NCBI GenBank assembly: GCA_024762475.1
Contig: JANTHJ010000008.1
Span: forward strand, 1 to 60,247
DNA: 60,247 nt
Direction of reading: 5' to 3'
Source of the DNA: Chromatiales bacterium
GTDB taxonomy: Bacteria > Pseudomonadota > Gammaproteobacteria > Chromatiales > Chromatiaceae
The stretch's first letter is position 1, and every line of letters begins with the position of its first letter. The notes under the pieces were generated by a model that did not search any database, was not told the origin of the DNA, and saw only the letters and a list, made by a program, of their open reading frames with translations. Made by a program: the position numbers and the translations under genes. Below, in pieces: positions 30,864 through 40,886 of the stretch.

Positions 30864-31438
30864 TGGGGGCGACCGGGACGCCGCTGCGTCATCTGCCCAA
30901 TCTGATCAGTGCCCTGCGGGTGGTGTTGGTCGGCCCGATCGTCTGGGCGCTGCTCGAGCGGCGGTTCGATCTGGCGATCTGGCTGTTCCTGGTGGCGGGC
31001 ATCTCGGACGGGGTGGATGGCTTTTTGGCCAAGCGTTTCGGCTGGACCAGCCGCCTGGGGGGCATACTCGATGCGCTGGCGGACAAGTTCCTGCTGGTCT
31101 CCACCTTCGTCTGCCTGTGGTGGCTGGGGGTCTTCCCGGGCTGGCTGGTGCTCCTGATCCTGGCGCGTGATCTGCTGATCATCGGCGGCGGCATCGTCTA
31201 TAACGCGCGGATCGAACGATTCGAGCCCGAGCCAAGCCTGATCAGCAAGCTCAATACCTTCCTGCAGATCGTATTGGCGGCGCTGGGTGTGGTCCATCTG
31301 GGCATCACGCCTGTACCGGCATGGCTGCTCCAACTGTTGATCTGGGGCGTCGTGCTGACCGTGTTCCTCAGTGGCGCCGGTTATGTGCGCGAATGGAGCC
31401 GGCGCGCAGCGGCCAAGGGCAGGCGTCATGGAGACTAG
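30863..31438 (+). CDS. CDP-alcohol phosphatidyltransferase family protein
   Basis: A 191-aa membrane protein with five to six hydrophobic segments. The CDP-alcohol phosphotransferase signature is complete for acidic residues: DGVDGFLAKRFGWTSRLG then DALADK, that is Dx2DGx2AKx8Gx3Dx3D with lysine where the consensus has arginine. Product class (phosphatidylglycerophosphate, cardiolipin or other) cannot be decided. It is wedged between the DUF2066 and PerM-like genes with overlaps on both sides, so it is part of the same translationally coupled unit. Confidence 0.9.
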   Translation: MGATGTPLRHLPNLISALRVVLVGPIVWALLERRFDLAIWLFLVAGISDGVDGFLAKRFGWTSRLGGILDALADKFLLVSTFVCLWWLGVFPGWLVLLILARDLLIIGGGIVYNARIERFEPEPSLISKLNTFLQIVLAALGVVHLGITPVPAWLLQLLIWGVVLTVFLSGAGYVREWSRRAAAKGRRHGD

Positions 31439-32489
31439 ACAGGTCTGGCTGTTGATATGGCTTGCGGCCGGTGGCTGGCTGTTGTACCTGCTGGCGCCGA
31501 TCCTCACTCCTTTCATCGTCAGTGCCCTGCTGGCCTATCTCGGCGACCCCTTGGTCGACCGGTTGGAGGCACGCAGAGTCCCCCGCGCGCTGGCGGTGAC
31601 GCTGGTGTTCTGTGTCATTCTTGGCGTCCTGTTGCTGCTGTTGTTGATCCTGGTGCCGCGGGTCGAGAGCCAACTGACGCACCTGGCCGAAAAGCTGCCC
31701 GTGTATGCGGCCTGGCTGCGGGGTCATGCCGAGCCTTACCTGGGCGAATGGCTGGGCGCGGGGGGCGGCCTGGATCCGGAGATGCTGCGCAAGGCATTGG
31801 CCGAACACTGGCAGAGCGCCGGCGGGATGCTGGCCGGGCTGTGGCAGTCGTTCAGTGCTTCGGGCGCCGCGTTGTTGGGCTGGATCGCCAACCTGTTGCT
31901 GATCCCGGTACTGACTTTCTATCTGCTGCGTGACTGGGACGAGCTCGTCGCCGCGGTACAGGCCCTGCTGCCGCGTGACCGCGCCGCCCTATGGTCTCGC
32001 CTGGCGCGCGAATCCGACGAGGTGCTGGGGGCCTTCCTGCGTGGTCAGGTACTGGTGATGTTCGCCCTGGGGGTGATCTACACCACCGGGCTGTGGGTGG
32101 TGGGGCTGGACTTCGCGCTCCTGATCGGCATGTTCGCCGGCCTGGTCAGCTTCGTGCCCTACCTGGGGCTGATCGTGGGTATCCTGGTGGCGGGTATCGC
32201 CTCCATCCTGCAGTTCCAGGGCCCCGACCAGCTCCTTTGGGTGGTGCTGGTGTTCGTCGTCGGTCAGTTGCTCGAAGGGACGGTACTGACACCCCGGCTG
32301 GTAGGGGAGCGGATTGGCCTGCACCCGGTAGCGGTGATCTTTGCGGTGATGGCCGGCGGCCAGCTATACGGGTTCTTCGGTATTCTGCTGGCATTGCCCG
32401 TGGCGGCAGTGGGCATGGTCCTGCTGCGCCACCTGCTCGAGACGTACCGAGCGAGCAGGCTGTACTGCGGGCAGAACGGCAATGGTTGA
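31428..32489 (+). CDS. AI-2E family transporter (PerM-like permease)
   Basis: A 353-aa inner-membrane protein of the AI-2E/PerM family, with about eight hydrophobic segments. Characteristic parts are LAPILTPFIVSALLAYLGDP near the start, NLLLIPVLTFYLLRDWD, and the C-terminal GEPTVLTPRLVG-like stretch (here GTVLTPRLVGERIGLHP). Family members have been linked to AI-2 export or Na+(Li+)/H+ exchange, but the substrate here is unknown. The start at 31428 (METRQVWLLIWLAAG) overlaps the upstream gene by 11 bp. Confidence 0.9.
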   Translation: METRQVWLLIWLAAGGWLLYLLAPILTPFIVSALLAYLGDPLVDRLEARRVPRALAVTLVFCVILGVLLLLLLILVPRVESQLTHLAEKLPVYAAWLRGHAEPYLGEWLGAGGGLDPEMLRKALAEHWQSAGGMLAGLWQSFSASGAALLGWIANLLLIPVLTFYLLRDWDELVAAVQALLPRDRAALWSRLARESDEVLGAFLRGQVLVMFALGVIYTTGLWVVGLDFALLIGMFAGLVSFVPYLGLIVGILVAGIASILQFQGPDQLLWVVLVFVVGQLLEGTVLTPRLVGERIGLHPVAVIFAVMAGGQLYGFFGILLALPVAAVGMVLLRHLLETYRASRLYCGQNGNG

Positions 32490-32668
32490 ACTCGCGAACT
32501 GATTTACGCCAAGCGAGAGCCTTTGCAATTTTTCCGGCTGGATGATGGCGTTGTCTCGATCTGGCAGCCGCAATACCGCACTCCCAAGGTTGTAAGGTCC
32601 AGGCTGCATTGTTCCATAACCGATTCACGACAAGGGGGCCTGCCGTTGGTGACGTTCGGCAATACGCC

Positions 32669-33363
32669 CTACTGGCCGCCGCCGATGCGTTGCCGCACGA
32701 AGGGGATGCTGAGGCGCCTTTGTTCGGCCAGGGAGTCCCGGTCCAGGCGATCGATGAGTGCGATCAGGCTACTGGGATCGCGCGGGCAGCGTGCCAGGAG
32801 ATAGTCGGCCACCTCGTCGGGGAGCGTCAGGCCACGGCGCTGTGCCAGGCGTTGCAGCAGGGTGCGGCGCTGAGTGTCGTTCAGCGGCTTGAGATGGTAG
32901 GTGAGGCCCCAGCCGAGACGTGTGCGCAGGTCGGGCAGCTCGAAGCCCGCACTGGCGGCCGGTTGGGTGGCACTGAACAGCAGGCGGGAGCCCTGCTGGC
33001 GGGCCTGGTTATAGAGATTGAACAGTGCCCGCTCCCATGCCGGCAGGCCCGCCAGGGCATCCACGTCGTCCACGGCCAGCAGGTCGTAGGCCTCCAGTCC
33101 CTCCAGCATCTCGGGTGCCAGCTCGCTGTGCTCGCCGGCCGGCAGATAGACGACCTGCAGGCCGTGATCCCGAGCCGCAGCACATTGGCCGAGCAACAGG
33201 TGGCTGCGTCCGCTGCAGCGGGGGCCGGTGAGGTACAGTTGTGCCTCTCCGGTGCCTGTGCGCTGCTGCGCCAGCAGGGCGAGCACCTGGCCTTCGTCTC
33301 CTGCGACATAGTCCTCGAGACGGCTCGGTGCGCGCAGCTCGAGGCCCAGGGGCAGCTGGCCGG

Positions 33364-33367
<4 letters not shown>
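32669..33367 (-). CDS. hda: DnaA regulatory inactivator Hda
   Basis: AAA+ protein that, with DNA-loaded sliding clamp, stimulates ATP hydrolysis by DnaA and limits re-initiation. The 232-aa length (E. coli 233) and the N-terminal clamp-binding hexapeptide QLPLGL fit Hda rather than DnaA. The P-loop region is GPRCSGRSHLL, lacking the Walker lysine as in E. coli Hda; the sensor regions AVDDVDAL and DLRTRLGWG follow. The GTG start at 33367 overlaps the stop of the upstream DUF2069 gene (GTGA). Confidence 0.93.
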
Positions 33368-34663
<1,296 letters not shown>

Positions 34664-34733
34664 CTGGGTCAATCTTCCGAAGTCTTCCAAGGGTGCTATG
34701 TTATCACCAGATATCCAGCGAGAAGGGGGGGCA

Positions 34734-36005
34734 ATGTCGCAACGATTGCTGAACACGGGCCTGGAATGGCTGAAAAAGCTGTCCGGTTTCATCCAGTTGA
34801 TGGGGGGGCAGTTCATCCGCCACCAGGGGCTGCAGAGCGCAGCGGCCCTCACCTTTACCACCCTGCTTTCGCTGGTGCCGCTGATGACGGTGTCGCTGGC
34901 AGTGTTCTATGCCTTTCCGATCGCGGACCAGGTGGAGGATCGCCTGCGCGGCTGGCTGTTCAGCAACTTCGTGCCGGCGGTGAGCGAGGTGCTGCAGCAT
35001 CATCTGCAGGATTTCAGTGCCAAGGCCTCGCATCTGAGTGGGACGGGATTTGCGATGCTCCTGGTCGTCGCACTGATGCTGATGATGAACATCGACGCCG
35101 CCCTCAATCGCATCTGGAACGCCCGCGCACCGCGCAGTCGCGCGACCAAGTTCCTCATCTACTGGGCGGTGCTGACCCTTGGCCCGGTGTTGATTGCACT
35201 GAGTATGCTGGCGACTTCCTGGCTTGGGCGATTGCCGGGGTTGGCGACTGTGAGTCACGGCAGTCTCGGACATCTGCTGGTCGCCGCCACCCCCCTGCTG
35301 GCCTCCCTGGCGGCCTTCACCCTGACCTATACCGTGGTGCCGAACGTCCGGGTGCGTTTCGTGCATGCGCTGGCCGGCGGATTGGTGGCTTCTCTGCTGT
35401 TCGAGCTGGCAAAGCACGGTTTCGTACTCTATCTGCGCGCCTTTCCCAGCTACGAGGCGATCTACGGTGCCTTGGCCGTGGTGCCGATCTTTCTGGTGTG
35501 GCTGTATCTGTCCTGGGTGGTTGTGCTGCTGGGGGCCGAGGTGGCACATGGTCTGCGCCTCTATCACTGGCACCGCCCCAATCCGCGCGGGCGTGAACTG
35601 GGCGTGATCGATGCCGTCTATCTGCTGTTGCTGCTGGACGAGGCGGCAGAGCGGGGGGAGGCGCGATCGTTGTGGGACCTGGCTGCTGCCCGGCCGGATT
35701 GGCGAGAGGACCGCGTGGAGGCGATGCTGGCCGACATGCTCGCGCATGGCTGGGTGCAGCAGACCCGTAATGGTGACTGGATGCTGGCTCGTCGGGCGAC
35801 CGACCTCACGCTCTACGAGATCCTGACCAAGGGGGGGTATCCGCTGCCCGGGCCAGACCGGTTGGCGGCAGCCGAGGAGCGCCTCGGTGAGGTATTTCGA
35901 ACCGTGCAGGACGATGTCCGCGCGCTGCTGGACGTGCCGTTGGCCCAGTTCCGCCTGCGGCGGGCCGCCGCCACATCGCTCACTTCAGCAAGCACAGCTC
36001 GATGA
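34734..36005 (+). CDS. YihY/virulence factor BrkB family membrane protein
   Basis: A 423-aa inner-membrane protein of the YihY/BrkB family, historically and wrongly named ribonuclease BN. About six hydrophobic segments occupy residues 30-280, with LQSAAALTFTTLLSLVPLMT and FPSYEAIYGALAVVPIFLVW as family signatures. A soluble C-terminal domain (about 300-420) resembles a winged-helix fold. Function unknown. The start at 34734 follows a strong AAGGGGGGG site. Its last 26 bp overlap the 3' end of the convergent gene. Confidence 0.9.
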   Translation: MSQRLLNTGLEWLKKLSGFIQLMGGQFIRHQGLQSAAALTFTTLLSLVPLMTVSLAVFYAFPIADQVEDRLRGWLFSNFVPAVSEVLQHHLQDFSAKASHLSGTGFAMLLVVALMLMMNIDAALNRIWNARAPRSRATKFLIYWAVLTLGPVLIALSMLATSWLGRLPGLATVSHGSLGHLLVAATPLLASLAAFTLTYTVVPNVRVRFVHALAGGLVASLLFELAKHGFVLYLRAFPSYEAIYGALAVVPIFLVWLYLSWVVVLLGAEVAHGLRLYHWHRPNPRGRELGVIDAVYLLLLLDEAAERGEARSLWDLAAARPDWREDRVEAMLADMLAHGWVQQTRNGDWMLARRATDLTLYEILTKGGYPLPGPDRLAAAEERLGEVFRTVQDDVRALLDVPLAQFRLRRAAATSLTSASTAR

Positions 36006-37485
36006 TCTCGCTGTCCTTCTGGCGGGATGCGCATTTTTCGTGCCGGACCCGATAGTCACGATGGGTTCCTGTGAGCGTTTCCGCGCCGCCTTTTCCACGG
36101 TAGTGGCCACGCGGCGCGATCAGGCGGAATCGCTGGTGCCGGGGTTGCGCATGCAGCAGGGCAGGTAGTCGCAGGGTGCCTGCCGTCACCGGGATCACGT
36201 GGCCGGGCAGGCGTTCCACACCGATGTACTGATACTGATTGTCGTCCACCAGGCGACGTCGGAGTCGTGCCACGAAGCCGCTTCGCTCTTGTTGTGTCGA
36301 CTCGAAGAGCAACCAGGCGCCGGGTGTCGGCGTGGGCGTATCGGCCGACAGGATGAAGCTGGCGCCGCCCACTGAAATATCGTTTTGTCGGCATGAGATC
36401 CGGTGCTGTTCCGATTCGGTTACCTCACCAGGGCCAGGTATGGACGCCATGCCTTCCGAGAGCTGGAGTTGCAGCAATCGCTCGTGCACGGCCTCCAGGC
36501 CGTGCACGCAGCGATAGTTTGCATTGCGGATCTCCCTGGGGTAGCAGCGCTCGCGTTTTCCCTTCAGCAGTGCCAGCAGGTCGCGCTCCAGCAGTTGGGC
36601 GGTCTCCTGCTCCGGGTCGGCACGGCCGAGCTCGCGGAGTCTTGCCAGCAGTCGATCGATGCGCAGATAGTGGCTGGGCGCTTGCCCATGCGGTCGGCGG
36701 GCAAAATCCAGGGGGCTGACGTCGCTGTGCAGCAACAGGGGGATCTCCGGTCTGCCCGTGCTGGCTCGATGCAAACGCAACTCAGGTGCCAGCTCGGGAA
36801 GCGCCTGTATCAGAGAGCGGGTGTCCGCCAGCGGATAGCGGTAGGTATCTGCAAGCAGCAGCAACAGGGCCGCCAGCAAGGCGGCTTTGCCGGTCACCGG
36901 GTCTGCCGCCGTGAGCAGCTCGATCTCCTGGGGTTTCGTGCCCACCCCGAAACGCTCCATGACCCGGTGGAGCTGAATCATCTGGCGCCATAGGTTGGGA
37001 CGGATCTGCTGGTACTGCAGGAGACTCCACTCCAGCAGACGCAACAGGGTGATCGTTGCAGCGAACACATCGGTTTCTGGGGGCCGGTGTTGATGTGCCA
37101 GTGCGAGGCGGGCGGCACGAATATGAGCCAGTGTCAGGTCCTCGAGCATTCCGGGCAGGACCTCGAGCAGTGCCCGATGTTGAGGTGACCGCAGGCCCGT
37201 GGGGAGGGTCAGGATGGCGCTGCCTTGTTCCTGCAGGTTGGATACGACTCCGTGAAACCCCTGCAGCAGCTGCGAATAGGCAGCGGGAGGGTTTGGGTCG
37301 CGCACCAGGAACGACAGTTGGCGCTGAACTGCCAGTGCAGCGCGCCGCGGGGTTCCGGTAGCCAATTGGTCCAGCCAGGAAGCCTGTTCCCGGAGGGTGG
37401 CCAGCGTCTGCGGGTGGCGCGCAGCGGCCGGTTCGGGCAGCTCCAATTGAACGGCCCAAGCTGATTGATCCCCTTGAGACAACAT
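35980..37485 (-). CDS. Conserved hypothetical protein, possibly PilZ-like C-terminal domain
   Basis: A 501-aa soluble protein I do not recognise. The long N-terminal two thirds are leucine- and arginine-rich helices without a known motif. Near the C-terminal third RISCRQNDISVGGASF resembles the (D/N)xSxxG part of PilZ domains, and the RHQRFRLIAPRGHYRGKGG end is basic; the usual RxxxR spacing is not clear, so c-di-GMP binding is only a suggestion. The start at 37485 is supported by a promoter at 37521-37548 that would lie inside any longer reading. It overlaps yihY tail to tail by 26 bp. Confidence 0.65.
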   Translation of the reverse strand: MLSQGDQSAWAVQLELPEPAAARHPQTLATLREQASWLDQLATGTPRRAALAVQRQLSFLVRDPNPPAAYSQLLQGFHGVVSNLQEQGSAILTLPTGLRSPQHRALLEVLPGMLEDLTLAHIRAARLALAHQHRPPETDVFAATITLLRLLEWSLLQYQQIRPNLWRQMIQLHRVMERFGVGTKPQEIELLTAADPVTGKAALLAALLLLLADTYRYPLADTRSLIQALPELAPELRLHRASTGRPEIPLLLHSDVSPLDFARRPHGQAPSHYLRIDRLLARLRELGRADPEQETAQLLERDLLALLKGKRERCYPREIRNANYRCVHGLEAVHERLLQLQLSEGMASIPGPGEVTESEQHRISCRQNDISVGGASFILSADTPTPTPGAWLLFESTQQERSGFVARLRRRLVDDNQYQYIGVERLPGHVIPVTAGTLRLPALLHAQPRHQRFRLIAPRGHYRGKGGAETLTGTHRDYRVRHEKCASRQKDSEIIELCLLK

Positions 37486-37520
37486 CTCCGCGTGTTTGCT
37501 ATTGTTTTTGATTTCCGCCC

Positions 37521-37548
37521 AGTATAGTGACTCGATTCCCGGAGGCAA
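37521..37548 (-). promoter_or_regulatory. Predicted sigma-70 promoter of the 501-aa hypothetical gene
   Basis: On the minus strand TTGCCT (37548-37543) and TATACT (37526-37521) are separated by 16 bp, about 35 bp upstream of the chosen ATG at 37485. This argues against the upstream TTG at 37548 as the start codon. Confidence 0.6.
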
Positions 37549-37717
37549 ATCAGGGAAATCCGGAATATTTTTGGGTTCTCATGGTCAGAGTTGAGAAGAT
37601 TTTGATCGGGCTGGTTTTTTCAGCTCGCCAATCGAAGCAAGCCCCGATCCGTTGTGGCACAGGATGCCGTGTTACGCATCGATCAGGGCGGCCGCCAGGA
37701 ACTCTCGAGGAAGAATT

Positions 37718-38260
37718 ATGATGAATATGCGTTGTCGAATGGCTGCCAGGCCGGTGCGAAGGGCAATCCTGGGATTGTTGCTGCTTGTAGTTGCGGCCGC
37801 TCCGGCCTTGGCGGCACAGGACTTTGCCTTGCCCGATCTGGAGGGGAAGACCCACCATCTCTCGGACTACCGTGGCAAATGGGTCCTGGTGAACTATTGG
37901 GCCACCTGGTGTCCTCCCTGTCGTGAGGAGCTGCCGGAGCTGGAGTCTTTCTACAGCGCCGAGCCCGACAAGGTGGCGGTACTGGGGGTCAACATGGAGG
38001 ATGTGGATCGTGACAGGCTCAAGGCCTTTGTCGATGAGCAGTTCCTGTCGTTTCCTATCCTGTTGGCCGGGGGCGAACCCTCTCGTGACAAGCTGATCGG
38101 CCCGATCACGGGCCTGCCGACTTCCTACCTGATCGACCCGGATGGCAAGGTGGTGGCGCGCCAGGTCGGTCCGTTGACAGCCAAAGCGATCCGCGATTTC
38201 ATTCACGGCTACGAACAACAACATGCCGAGAGCAAGACATCCCATGGCCACGAGGGCTGA
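37718..38260 (+). CDS. TlpA-like thiol:disulfide oxidoreductase
   Basis: A 180-aa exported thioredoxin-fold protein. A signal peptide or membrane anchor (AILGLLLLVVAAAPALA) precedes the domain, and the redox motif WCPPC puts the cysteines at 65 and 68; the cis-proline segment is GLPTSYLIDPDG. TlpA/ResA-type proteins keep periplasmic thiols reduced, for example in cytochrome maturation. The start at 37718 is preceded by GAGGAA. It overlaps the next gene, another exported thioredoxin-fold protein, suggesting a dedicated redox pair. Confidence 0.9.
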   Translation: MMNMRCRMAARPVRRAILGLLLLVVAAAPALAAQDFALPDLEGKTHHLSDYRGKWVLVNYWATWCPPCREELPELESFYSAEPDKVAVLGVNMEDVDRDRLKAFVDEQFLSFPILLAGGEPSRDKLIGPITGLPTSYLIDPDGKVVARQVGPLTAKAIRDFIHGYEQQHAESKTSHGHEG

Positions 38261-38801
38261 GTTTCTGTTGCGGTTGTCCCTGACCGTGGTGCTGGCCTTT
38301 TCGCTGCCGGCGCTGGCGAGTGATCGGCCGCGTGATCCGGCTACCCATTTTTTCGATGACACGTTCTGGGATTTTTCAGAGGAACTGGCCAATGCACGCG
38401 ACCAGGGCAAGGCAGGCATCCTCCTCATGTTCGAGATGGATGAGTGCCCGTTCTGCCATCGCATGAAGCAGACAGTGCTCAACCAGCCCGATGTCCAGGC
38501 CTATTTTCGCGAGCACTTCATCAATCTGCCCATCGATATCGAGGGCGATGTGGAAATGGTCGATTTTCAGGGGCGGACCACGAGCATGAAGGATTTCTCG
38601 GTCAAGCAGTACCGGGTGCGTGCTACCCCGGTATTCGCCTTTTTCGATACCGATGGCCGCTACATCAAGCGGGCTCGCTATACGGGTGCGACCCGCGACA
38701 AGGAGGAATTTCTGCTCCTGGGGCGCTATGTGGTGGAAAAGGCCTATCTGAAGGAGCCTTTCGCGCGGTACAAGCGGCGGATGAAGAAGCAGGCGCGATG
38801 A
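38244..38801 (+). CDS. Exported thioredoxin-fold protein with CPFC motif (SoxW-like)
   Basis: A 185-aa protein with a signal peptide (LLRLSLTVVLAFSLPALAS) and the redox motif DECPFCHRM (C68, C71), followed by the cis-proline segment VRATPVFAFFDTDGR. The CPFC motif and the phrase VLNQPDVQAYFREHFI resemble SoxW and DsbC/DUF255-related thioredoxins. ATGs at 38223 and 38244 are both possible; 38244 gives the more standard signal peptide. The stop overlaps the downstream outer-membrane factor by ATGA. Confidence 0.85.
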   Translation: MATRAEFLLRLSLTVVLAFSLPALASDRPRDPATHFFDDTFWDFSEELANARDQGKAGILLMFEMDECPFCHRMKQTVLNQPDVQAYFREHFINLPIDIEGDVEMVDFQGRTTSMKDFSVKQYRVRATPVFAFFDTDGRYIKRARYTGATRDKEEFLLLGRYVVEKAYLKEPFARYKRRMKKQAR

Positions 38802-40096
38802 AGGCCGGAGGCGGTTGGTCCCTGCTATGCCTCGTCGTGCTCACGGCGGCCCCGCTAAGCGCTGCTGAGCCTCCCTCCGATTCCCTGCCCGAGCCCCTGA
38901 CCCTGGAGGCCGCGCTGAAGTTTGCCCGCCCCCAGGTGCCGCTGCTGCTGAAGGCGGAGGCACAGCGACGACTGGCAGGCGCCGCTGTGCGAGAGAGTGA
39001 GGCCATCGACGGTCTGCAGATCACGGCCGAAGGGCGGCTGTGGGCCATCCAGCCCTCCTACAGGTCCACCGACTCCTCCAACAACGACAGCAATGCCCGT
39101 CTGCGAGTCTACAAGCGGCTCTACGATTCGGGCTATGCGGCGGCCCGCCGTGAGGCGGCCGAGCGTCGTGCAACGGCCAGCACCACCGGACTCGTGGATG
39201 CCCGCCAGCGGCAGCATTTGGCCATCATAGAGGCCTTCTTCGATGTCATTCTGGCCGACCTGGAATTCGCCCGCGACAACGAGGCCATGTCCGTTGCCTT
39301 CGTCCAGTACGATCGGGCAAAGGACCGTCATGAGCTGGGGCAGGTCTCCGACGTCGACCTGCTGGAGCTGCAGGCGGCCTATGAAGAAATCCATCGTCGT
39401 CAGGCCACGAGTGCGGTGCGGCAGCGGCTCGCGCGCTCGACTCTGGCGATAGCGCTTGGCCGGCCGGGCGAACTGTCCTCGGATCTCCAGATGCCGCAGA
39501 TCGCGCTCCCGGAGACCTCGGGGGACGGGGACTTCGATCTCTTCTGGCAGCAGGTGGAGGCCGGTCATCCGCGGCTGATCGCGCTGCGCGAGCGTCTGGA
39601 GGCCGCCCGCAAGGGTGTCGCTGCGGCACGCCGCAGTGAGGGGCCGGTTCTCAGCGCGGGGCTCGAGGCGTCTGCCTACAACCGTGCCAGCGGCACCACC
39701 CATCCACTGGGAGGCGGATTGCGTTTATCGGTGCCGCTGTATACGGGAGGGCGACGCGAGGCCGCCGTTGCACGCGCCGAGGCCGAGTTGACGGGTGTCC
39801 AGGCCGAATGGCAGGAGGCCCTGCTGACCTTGCGTCAGCAGGCCCTGGAGCTGTGGCTCCAGAAAGAGACGCTGCGAACCGACTACCAGGCGCTGCAGAT
39901 CGAGGGAGACTATCGGGAGCTTTACCTGGATCGCAGCCGGGCACTGTATGACCTGGAGGTCAAGACCGATCTGGGGGATGCCATGACGCGCATATCGGAG
40001 GTTCGCCTGAACACGGCCCGGGTGCTCTTTGCCTGGACACTCAACGAGGCGAGGATGAACGCCATGACCGGAAAGCTGCTGGAGAACGAACCATGA
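38798..40096 (+). CDS. TolC-family outer-membrane efflux protein
   Basis: A 432-aa protein with a signal peptide (SLLCLVVLTAAPLSA) and two repeats of the outer-membrane efflux domain (about 35-220 and 240-430) rich in long amphipathic helices, for example YDRAKDRHELGQVSDVDLLE. The short beta strands ITAEGRLWAIQ and GGGLRLSVPLYTGGRR are typical barrel elements. It forms trimeric exit ducts in the family. It is coupled to an HlyD-like adaptor, but no inner-membrane pump is encoded next to them. Confidence 0.92.
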   Translation: MKAGGGWSLLCLVVLTAAPLSAAEPPSDSLPEPLTLEAALKFARPQVPLLLKAEAQRRLAGAAVRESEAIDGLQITAEGRLWAIQPSYRSTDSSNNDSNARLRVYKRLYDSGYAAARREAAERRATASTTGLVDARQRQHLAIIEAFFDVILADLEFARDNEAMSVAFVQYDRAKDRHELGQVSDVDLLELQAAYEEIHRRQATSAVRQRLARSTLAIALGRPGELSSDLQMPQIALPETSGDGDFDLFWQQVEAGHPRLIALRERLEAARKGVAAARRSEGPVLSAGLEASAYNRASGTTHPLGGGLRLSVPLYTGGRREAAVARAEAELTGVQAEWQEALLTLRQQALELWLQKETLRTDYQALQIEGDYRELYLDRSRALYDLEVKTDLGDAMTRISEVRLNTARVLFAWTLNEARMNAMTGKLLENEP

Positions 40097-40866
40097 ACGA
40101 CAACACGGCAGCACCCTTCGCACTGTTGGCGGGACTGTTGCTCTCGATCACTACGGCCTTTGCCACGGCGCAGGCGGGAGAGCTGTCGGGGACCGTGGAC
40201 TGGGGCCTGCGGGCAACGCTGGGAACGCTGGAGTCCGGGGTGGTGGCAGAGGTGCCGGTAGTCGAGGGGCAGCAGGTCAAGCAGGGTGAGCTGCTGCTGA
40301 AATTGGACCAACGGGGCTTCAAGGCGGATCTTGCGGCAGCGCGGGCGGCGCACCGCCATGCCCAGGCCCTGCTGGCAGAGGCGCAGCGTGAGTTCGATCG
40401 TGCGGAGGAACTCTATGATCGCACGGTGCTGTCCGACCACGAGCGTACCGTGGCCGTCATAGGCCTGCGCGAGGCGCAGGCCACCGCCGAAAAGGCGCGG
40501 GCCGAGCGGGTACGTGCCCAATTGGCGCTGGAGCACAGCGAGCTTCGCGCCCCCTTCGATGGCCTGGTGGAGAGCCTGTCGGCGGTGCCGGGGCAGGCGG
40601 TGAATGCCCGCCTGGAGGTGCCGATCCTGTTGGTGCTGGCCGATGACCACTCTCTGGAAGTGCGGGTGCAGGGAAATCCTGCGATGCTCCAGGGGCTGCT
40701 CGCGGCGGACAGCGCCGAAGTGGCGCTGGGTGGCACGACGCTGCCGGTAGCGCATATTGCCCAGGCAGCGTCGGCCAGAACCGCCAATGGCGTGGTCAAG
40801 ATACGGCTGAAGCGTCCGAAAGACCTGGTGCTACGCCCTGGCCAGGCGGTAACCGTGCGCTGGTAG
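40093..40866 (+). CDS. HlyD-family periplasmic adaptor (short)
   Basis: A 257-aa membrane-fusion protein. After a signal or anchor segment (FALLAGLLLSITTAFATA) come half of the lipoyl domain (VVAEVPVVEGQQVKQGELLLK), a coiled-coil hairpin (about 75-135), the second lipoyl half (LRAPFDGLVESLSAVPGQ) and a short beta-barrel (IRLKRPKDLVLRPGQAVTV). It is shorter than usual adaptors and lacks the membrane-proximal domain. The start overlaps the TolC-like stop by ATGA. Confidence 0.9.
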   Translation: MNDNTAAPFALLAGLLLSITTAFATAQAGELSGTVDWGLRATLGTLESGVVAEVPVVEGQQVKQGELLLKLDQRGFKADLAAARAAHRHAQALLAEAQREFDRAEELYDRTVLSDHERTVAVIGLREAQATAEKARAERVRAQLALEHSELRAPFDGLVESLSAVPGQAVNARLEVPILLVLADDHSLEVRVQGNPAMLQGLLAADSAEVALGGTTLPVAHIAQAASARTANGVVKIRLKRPKDLVLRPGQAVTVRW

Positions 40867-40886
40867 CGCCCTTATGCTGCGGTGGA

